Shown here: one piece after another, positions 30,530 through 35,287 of the stretch
Position numbering within the stretch: position 1 is the first letter of the stretch
Layout: each line of letters opens with the position of its first letter
Assembly (NCBI GenBank): GCA_964519015.1
Contig: CAZFHZ010000026.1
Location: 1-35,287, forward strand
Reading direction: 5' to 3'
Origin: CAZFHZ01 sp964519015
GTDB taxonomy: Bacteria; Blakebacterota; Blakebacteria; Blakebacterales; CAYUVJ01
DNA: 35,287 nt
The notes under the pieces: generated by a model
The model's database searches: none
Told to the model about the DNA's origin: nothing
The model's input: only the letters and a program-made list of their open reading frames with translations
Made by a program: the position numbers and the translations under genes

Positions 30530-31179
30530 GGGATACCCCCATCGGGGTTCCAGGAGAGGTAGATCACCATCGCCCGCCCTTTCAGGTCGGCCGCGGGGAC
30601 ATAACCCCACTCCCGGCTGTCCCGGCTGTTCTCCCGGTTGTCCCCCATGAAGAAGTAGTGCCCCTCGGGCACCGTCAGCGGACCGAAGTTGTCGCGCGGG
30701 GTGAGGGCCCCGGGGAAGATCTGGGAGTCGATGTGCTTGGCGTGCGGGGCGTCGGGGATGAACACATCGTCGACATAGAGCCGCCGGTCCTCCATGCGGA
30801 CCGTCTGGCCGGGACCGGCGATCAAGCGTTTGACGAAGTCCTTGTCCGGTTCAAGCGGGTAACGGAAGACGATCACGTCACCGGTGTGCGGGCGGCGCAG
30901 GCCGGGGAGCCGGGTGTGGATGGGCCCGAAGTCGATCCGCGCCCCGAAGGTGAGTTTGTCGACCAGGATGAAATCCCCCACCAGCAGGGTGTCCTCCATA
31001 GAGCCGGTCGGGATCCGGAACGCCTGGACTACCAGGGTGCGGAGCACGAAGGCGAGCACCAGGGCGACCGCCACCAGCTCGATCGTCTCCCGGAGCGAGG
31101 AGCGCGGGACCGTCGGCGGTGCCCCGGGCGGGGGGGGAGGAGCAGAAACAGGAGGTAGTTCGGGACCGGTGACGCTCAC
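30472..31179 (-). CDS. lepB: Signal peptidase I
   Basis: 235 residues. A Pro-rich cytoplasmic head (about 10-25) is followed by one membrane segment (about 31-52). The catalytic Ser60 lies in FRIPTGSMEDTLLVGD and Lys117 in PDKDFVKRLIAGPGQ. The C-terminal box is FFMGDNRENSRDSREWG. It removes signal peptides of exported proteins, many of which are encoded in this window. The GTG start overlaps the lepA stop as GTGA with AAGGAGG just before it. The lepA-lepB order is widely conserved. Confidence 0.93.
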   Translation of the reverse strand: MSVTGPELPPVSAPPPPPGAPPTVPRSSLRETIELVAVALVLAFVLRTLVVQAFRIPTGSMEDTLLVGDFILVDKLTFGARIDFGPIHTRLPGLRRPHTGDVIVFRYPLEPDKDFVKRLIAGPGQTVRMEDRRLYVDDVFIPDAPHAKHIDSQIFPGALTPRDNFGPLTVPEGHYFFMGDNRENSRDSREWGYVPAADLKGRAMVIYLSWNPDGGIPWFDLLHKLRWDRLFRSVR

Positions 31180-32978
31180 TCGTCCTCCTTGATGGAGAGC
31201 ACGGCCAGGAAGGCCTCCTGCGGTACTTCCACCCGGCCGATCGCCTTCATCCGCTTCTTCCCCTCCTTCTGGCGCTCCAGGAGCTTCCGCTTGCGAGTGA
31301 TGTCCCCCCCGTAGCACTTGGCCGTAACGTTCTTGCGCAGGGCTTTCACCGTCTCCCGCGCGATGATCCGTCCGCCCAGCGCCGCCTGGATGGCCACATC
31401 GAAGAGTTGGCGCGGGATAAGTTTGCGCAACCGCCCGCTCATCCGGCGCCCCCACTCGTAGGCCTTGTCGGCGTGCACGATCATGCTCAGGGCGTCCACC
31501 GGTTCGCCGTTGAGGAGGATGTCGAGCTTCTGCAGGTCGCTCTCGCGCCAGCCGGTCAGTTCGTAATCGAGGCTGGCGTAACCCCGGCTGAGCGACTTCA
31601 GCCGGTCGTAGAAGTCGAAGATGATCTCAGCCAGGGGGAGGTCGAAGGTCAACCGGACCCGGGTGGCGTCGACGTATTCCATGGTCCGGTACTCCCCCCG
31701 GCGGTCCTGGCCCAGCTGGATCAGGTTGCCGATGTACTCCTGCGGGGTCGTGATGTGGGCCCGGACCCACGGTTCCTCGATCCCGTCGATCCGCGCCGGG
31801 TCGGGTAGCTGGGAGGGGTTCTCGATCTCCAGCGATTGCCCGTCGGTGGTATGGACGTGGAATTCCACGCTGGGCACGGTCGTGATGATATCGAGGGCGT
31901 GCTCCCGGGAGAGCCGTTCCTGGACGATCTCCATGTGGAGCAGGCCGAGGAAGCCGCAACGGAAACCGAAACCGAGCGCGGCACTGCTCTCCGGCTCGTA
32001 GGTGAGTGAGGCGTCGTTAAGCTGGAGACGTTCAAGGGCGTCCTTCAGGTCGGCGTGATCCTCGCTGTCGATCGGGTAGATCCCGCTGAAGACCATCGAC
32101 TTGGCGCGCTGGTAGCCCGGGAGCGGCTGCCCGGCCGGGCGTTCGGTGTGGGTGATGGTATCCCCGACGTGGGCGTCACGGATCGTCTTGATGGAGGCGC
32201 AGAGGTAGCCGGCCTCCCCCGCCTGGAGCACCCCGGTCCGCTCCCGCCCCAGGCGGAAGACCCCGACCTCGTCCACATCGAATGATTTACCGGAGCCGAA
32301 GAGCTGGATCCGATCCCCCTCCCGCAGTTCCCCGTCCACCACCCGCAGGAAGGGTACGGCGCCCCGGTAGGGGTCGAAGATCGAGTCGAAGATGAGCGCC
32401 CTCAGGGGGGCGGAGGGATCCCCCGCGGGGGGGGGGACGCGCCGGACCACCGCCTCGAGCACCTGCTCGATGTTCGTCCCCTCCTTGGCCGAGACGGTCA
32501 GGACATGATCGGGATCCTCCCCCAGCAGCTCACAGATCTCGTGCATCGTCTCCTCGACCCGGGCGCTGGGCAGGTCGATCTTGTTGATGACCGGGATGAT
32601 CTCGAGGTCCTGCTCCATAGCCAGATAGAGGTTGGACAGGGTCTGCGCCTCCACCCCCTGGCTGGCGTCCACCACCAGGATCGCCCCTTCGCAGGCCGCC
32701 AGGGAACGGCTGACCTCGTAGGTGAAGTCGACGTGCCCGGGGGTATCGATCAGGTTCAGGACGTACTCGAAGCCGCCGCTGGTGTAGCGCATCCGCACCG
32801 GATGCATCTTGATGGTGATGCCCCGCTCGCGCTCCAGGTCCATGTCGTCGAGGACTTGGGCGACCATCTTCTGGCGGTCGAACATGCCGGTGGCTTCCAG
32901 GAGCCGATCGGCCAAGGTCGACTTGCCGTGGTCGATATGGGCCACGATACAGAAGTTGCGGATGTGCTGCTGGTCCAT
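31176..32978 (-). CDS. lepA: Elongation factor 4 (LepA), ribosome back-translocase GTPase
   Basis: 600 residues, the normal family length. The GTPase domain carries AHIDHGKST (13-21), the DTPGH switch motif and NKIDLPSA. EF-G-like domains follow, with the family signature HMEIVQERLSREHALDIITTVPSVE. The C-terminal domain specific to LepA contains AKCYGGDITRKRKLLERQKEGKKRM. It acts on stalled or mis-translocated ribosomes at the membrane or in the cytoplasm. The start has no strong ribosome site. It lies 30 bases after the amidase gene in the same direction. Confidence 0.95.
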   Translation of the reverse strand: MDQQHIRNFCIVAHIDHGKSTLADRLLEATGMFDRQKMVAQVLDDMDLERERGITIKMHPVRMRYTSGGFEYVLNLIDTPGHVDFTYEVSRSLAACEGAILVVDASQGVEAQTLSNLYLAMEQDLEIIPVINKIDLPSARVEETMHEICELLGEDPDHVLTVSAKEGTNIEQVLEAVVRRVPPPAGDPSAPLRALIFDSIFDPYRGAVPFLRVVDGELREGDRIQLFGSGKSFDVDEVGVFRLGRERTGVLQAGEAGYLCASIKTIRDAHVGDTITHTERPAGQPLPGYQRAKSMVFSGIYPIDSEDHADLKDALERLQLNDASLTYEPESSAALGFGFRCGFLGLLHMEIVQERLSREHALDIITTVPSVEFHVHTTDGQSLEIENPSQLPDPARIDGIEEPWVRAHITTPQEYIGNLIQLGQDRRGEYRTMEYVDATRVRLTFDLPLAEIIFDFYDRLKSLSRGYASLDYELTGWRESDLQKLDILLNGEPVDALSMIVHADKAYEWGRRMSGRLRKLIPRQLFDVAIQAALGGRIIARETVKALRKNVTAKCYGGDITRKRKLLERQKEGKKRMKAIGRVEVPQEAFLAVLSIKEDE

Positions 32979-33008
32979 GGTACCGGCTGTCTCAGTGGGG
33001 TGCGGAAC

Positions 33009-34574
33009 TCAGCGGGCGATCTCGACCCGTTCCCGGTAGGTCTTCACCGCGGCGTGGAGCGCCTCGGCGACCTTGTTTTTGAAACTGTTCTGCCGCAGGA
33101 AACTCTCCTCGGCCCGGTTGGAGATGAACGCCACCTCCACGAGTACGCTCGGCATGTAGGCACCGTTGAGGACCAGGAATCCGGCCTGGTCGACCCGGCG
33201 GGGGCGTACCTGCGAGCGGATACGACTGGTCATCTCGTCCTGGATGATACCCGCCAGCTGCTGGCTCTCCTCCAGGTACTTGGTGCTCACCAGTTCCCCC
33301 AGGATACCCTTCAGGATATCCCCCCCCGCGATCTGCAGGGCGGAATTGGTCTGGTCGAGCTCCACTACCGAGTTCTCGAGCGCGGCGATCTGCCGGGCTT
33401 CGTCGTTCTTGGCGTCCGCCAGGAAGAAGGTCATGAAGCCGTTGGCCGAACGGTCGTTGGCGGCATTGGCATGGATGCTGATGAAGAGGTCGCCGCGCGC
33501 CTCGTTGGCGACCTGGTAGCGGCGACGGAGGGGGATGTAGACGTCGGAGTCCCGGGTCATGACCACCTTGATGTCGCTGGTAGCCGGGTCCTTCTCGAAG
33601 CGCTCTTTCAGCCGGAGCGCGATGTCGAGCGCCACATCCTTCTCCTGCAGGCCGGTCGCGCCGATACTCCCCGGGTCCTTACCGCCATGACCGGCGTCGA
33701 TGATCACGGTCTTGATCCGCTGCGCCCGCGGGGGCTCGACCACCCGCCCGGGATCGATCGCCTCCCCCGCCGCCGCGTTCCGGAGTACGAAGAGCAGACC
33801 GTTCGTGGTCCGGTGGATCTCGGGAGCGCTCTGGAACCGGCGGGAGAGGTAGAAGGTGACCTGCAGGATATCGTCGCGCTGCTCGATGACCTGCACCCGG
33901 TTGACCAGTCCGCGTCGCGGGATGTTGCGCAAGGCGGCCAGGTCCGCCCGGGCCCCCTGCAGGGTGACGTTGAGCACCCCCTCCCCCTGGGAGAAGGTCT
34001 CATAGAGGAGCGGCTCGGTGGTCAGGATGGTGACCGAAGTCCCCTGCTCGGGGATGGACGTGATCTCGATGCCCACCACGTTGAAGCCGGTGCCGGTGTA
34101 GTTGAGCCACTCCCGCTCGGGGAGCCATTCGCATTCACGGCCGGTGAAGGCGGTCAGCACCGCCGCCACCCCTTCGGCCGGGGCATAGAGCACCCCCCGG
34201 TGGAGCTGCACCGGTGCCGGGAGGTTAACCGCGGGGGCTTGACCGTTGTCGATGATGACGGCCGAGGAGCCGAGCGTGAACTTCAACTCCCGGTCCCCCA
34301 CCCCCATGATGTACTTGTTCTTGATGTCGAAGCGGTCCTGGGAGGAGAGGTAGGTCCCCAGGTCGGAGAGCCGCAGGTAGAGCTGCCCCCCCTCCAGGAA
34401 GACCCCGCGCAGCCGGCGTGGCGTGGCCACCCCGTTGTGGGCGATGATCGCGACCGGACCCGCCTCCTGGCCGGTCGGAGTGCCCTCCTGGGCGCGGGCG
34501 GAGGTGGGCGGACCGACCAGCCCCACCAGGAGCAGGGCGGCGGCGAGCCTTCCGGTTCCGACGACTCGTCTCAT
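33009..34574 (-). CDS. N-acetylmuramoyl-L-alanine amidase (Amidase_3) with AMIN-like region
   Basis: About 521 residues. A signal peptide (GRLAAALLLVGLVGPPTSARAQ) leads into a copper-amine-oxidase-N-like segment (about 40-155: LRLSDLGTYL, KFTLGSSAVIIDNG). An AMIN-like domain follows (about 165-265), then the catalytic domain from about 285. Zinc ligands are visible in IDAGHGGKDPG, LQEKDV (Glu) and ISIHANA, with the catalytic Glu in PSVLVEVAFISN. It cleaves the bond between MurNAc and the stem peptide during cell separation. The start at 34574 follows GAGAGG closely, the same context as the methyltransferase gene; an ATG seven codons upstream is possible. Confidence 0.9.
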   Translation of the reverse strand: MRRVVGTGRLAAALLLVGLVGPPTSARAQEGTPTGQEAGPVAIIAHNGVATPRRLRGVFLEGGQLYLRLSDLGTYLSSQDRFDIKNKYIMGVGDRELKFTLGSSAVIIDNGQAPAVNLPAPVQLHRGVLYAPAEGVAAVLTAFTGRECEWLPEREWLNYTGTGFNVVGIEITSIPEQGTSVTILTTEPLLYETFSQGEGVLNVTLQGARADLAALRNIPRRGLVNRVQVIEQRDDILQVTFYLSRRFQSAPEIHRTTNGLLFVLRNAAAGEAIDPGRVVEPPRAQRIKTVIIDAGHGGKDPGSIGATGLQEKDVALDIALRLKERFEKDPATSDIKVVMTRDSDVYIPLRRRYQVANEARGDLFISIHANAANDRSANGFMTFFLADAKNDEARQIAALENSVVELDQTNSALQIAGGDILKGILGELVSTKYLEESQQLAGIIQDEMTSRIRSQVRPRRVDQAGFLVLNGAYMPSVLVEVAFISNRAEESFLRQNSFKNKVAEALHAAVKTYRERVEIAR

Positions 34575-34632
34575 GCGCCTCTCATCCGTTGCCATCCTGA
34601 TCGTGGAACGTCCCACCCACCCGTGATGTTCC

Positions 34633-35088
34633 TCAACCGCGATGCCGCCGCATCGCCTGCTGCATCTCCCGGCGGGCGGTCTCTTCGGCCAGCCGCTGGC
34701 GTTTATCCCCCTTCACCCGGCCGCGGGCCAGCGCGATCTCGACCTTGGCCCACCCGCCCCGAAAATATAACCGCAACGGGATCAGGGTGATCCCCTTCTG
34801 TGCCACCTTGCCGATGAGCCGGCGGATCTGCGGGCGGCTGAGCAGCAGTTTGCGCAGCCGCTTCGGCTCGTGATTGGCATATCCTCCCTGCCGGTAGGGG
34901 GGGATATGCACGTCGTGGAGCCAGACTTCTTCCCCGATCAGGGTGGCGTAACCGCCGGTGAGGTCCGCCTTGCCCTCGCGCAGGCTCTTCACCTCGGTGC
35001 CGGTCAGCACCACTCCCGCCTCAAGGGTCTCCAGGATCTCGTAGTCATGGCGGGCCCTCTTGTTGGATGCCACCAGGCGGTCGATCAT
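34633..35088 (-). CDS. smpB: SsrA-binding protein SmpB
   Basis: 151 residues. It starts ASNKRARHDYEILETLEAGVVLTGTEVKSLREGKADL, followed by HIPPYRQGGYANHEPKRLRKLLL and KGITLIPLRLYF, all hallmark SmpB blocks. The basic C-terminal tail (GRVKGDKRQRLAEETARREMQQAMRRH) mimics mRNA in the ribosome. It delivers tmRNA to stalled ribosomes; the ssrA gene itself is not in the window. The ATG at 35088 is preferred over an adjacent GTG. It heads the minus-strand run amidase-lepA-lepB-hemW and diverges from the tRNA-Leu gene. Confidence 0.95.
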   Translation of the reverse strand: MIDRLVASNKRARHDYEILETLEAGVVLTGTEVKSLREGKADLTGGYATLIGEEVWLHDVHIPPYRQGGYANHEPKRLRKLLLSRPQIRRLIGKVAQKGITLIPLRLYFRGGWAKVEIALARGRVKGDKRQRLAEETARREMQQAMRRHRG

Positions 35089-35192
35089 CACGCATCCCTG
35101 GGGTCGAAGGGGCCGTTCGCAGGGTCTGGTAAAGAATAGCCGGGTGCGGTGACACCCAAGGGAAAACGGGCGGGCAGGCGGCGGTGCCGGAC

Positions 35193-35221
35193 TTGACGGC
35201 GCCAACCCCAGACCGTAGGTT
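35193..35221 (+). promoter_or_regulatory. tRNA-Leu promoter candidate
   Basis: TTGACG, exactly 17 bases, then TAGGTT, ending 11 bases before the mature tRNA 5' end. The -35 box is strong and the -10 box weak, as often seen at stable RNA genes in GC-rich bacteria. Confidence 0.5.
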
Positions 35222-35232
35222 GGACACTCCCT

Positions 35233-35287
35233 GCCGAAGTGGTGGAACTGGTAGACACGCTGCGTTCAGGGCGCAGTGGGCGCAAGC
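35233..35287 (+). tRNA. tRNA-Leu(CAG), 3' end cut by the window
   Basis: GCCGAAGTGGTGGAACTGG and GTAGACACG give the acceptor start, D-stem and D-loop of a leucine tRNA. The anticodon stem CTGCG/CGCAG encloses the loop TTCAGGG, so the anticodon is CAG. The sequence stops inside the variable arm, as expected for a class II tRNA truncated by the window end. Confidence 0.93.

Noticed and set aside
1..35287. CRISPR array, insertion sequence or integrase
   Set aside because: No regularly spaced repeats, no transposase or recombinase domains and no terminal inverted repeats with target duplications were seen. The only sizeable direct repeat is the 58-bp pair around hicBA.

Overview
The window looks like part of a high-GC, Gram-negative bacterial chromosome. 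It encodes a TonB C-terminal domain, a Wzi-type outer-membrane barrel, a lipoprotein and several secreted beta-propeller proteins. The S9 peptidase, the VPS10/BNR-repeat protein, the bifunctional FtcD and the NagB-PIG-L fusion together recall Gemmatimonadota or other FCB-type lineages. That placement is inference only; no rRNA is present. A run of ten Ns at 265-274 shows a draft assembly, possibly a metagenome bin.

Layout. 1-4.6 kb: the tail of a TonB-domain gene converges on a three-gene minus-strand operon (P5C dehydrogenase, Wzi-like barrel, DUF3108 protein). 4.7-7.2 kb: a secreted S9 peptidase. 7.3-7.95 kb: a higBA toxin-antitoxin (TA) pair. 8-10.8 kb: a NagB-like/PIG-L fusion, a 27-codon gene scrap and an exported thioredoxin-fold protein. 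10.8-11.45 kb: a hicBA module with a broken hicA, bracketed by a 58-bp direct repeat copied from the neighbouring gene end. 11.45-16.1 kb: an RsmF-type rRNA methyltransferase split in two frames, and a 1055-residue VPS10/BNR protein. 16.3-17 kb: brnTA. 17-19.7 kb: ftcD and a short-chain dehydrogenase with an altered catalytic site. 19.7-21.8 kb: an AT-richer patch with a beta-propeller lipoprotein and a small-protein/nucleotidyltransferase pair. 21.9-24 kb: an ECF sigma / anti-sigma / zinc-ribbon membrane protein operon. 24.1-25.4 kb: glgC. 25.4-28.4 kb: apgM followed by a NodIJ-like ABC exporter. 28.5-29.3 kb: a membrane protein. 29.3-35.1 kb: the housekeeping run smpB, amidase, lepA, lepB, hemW. 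The window ends inside a tRNA-Leu(CAG) gene.

Functional themes. Amino-acid catabolism to glutamate appears twice (P5C dehydrogenase; FtcD for histidine). Envelope biogenesis and protein quality control make up the right end. Four TA or TA-like pairs (higBA, hicBA, brnTA and a nucleotidyltransferase pair) lie within about 14 kb, each between unrelated metabolic genes. The freshest signs of insertion or decay are here: a nonsense codon in hicA, the duplicated gene end beside it and the orphan C-terminal scrap after the NagB-like gene. No CRISPR array, insertion sequence, integrase or rRNA was found.
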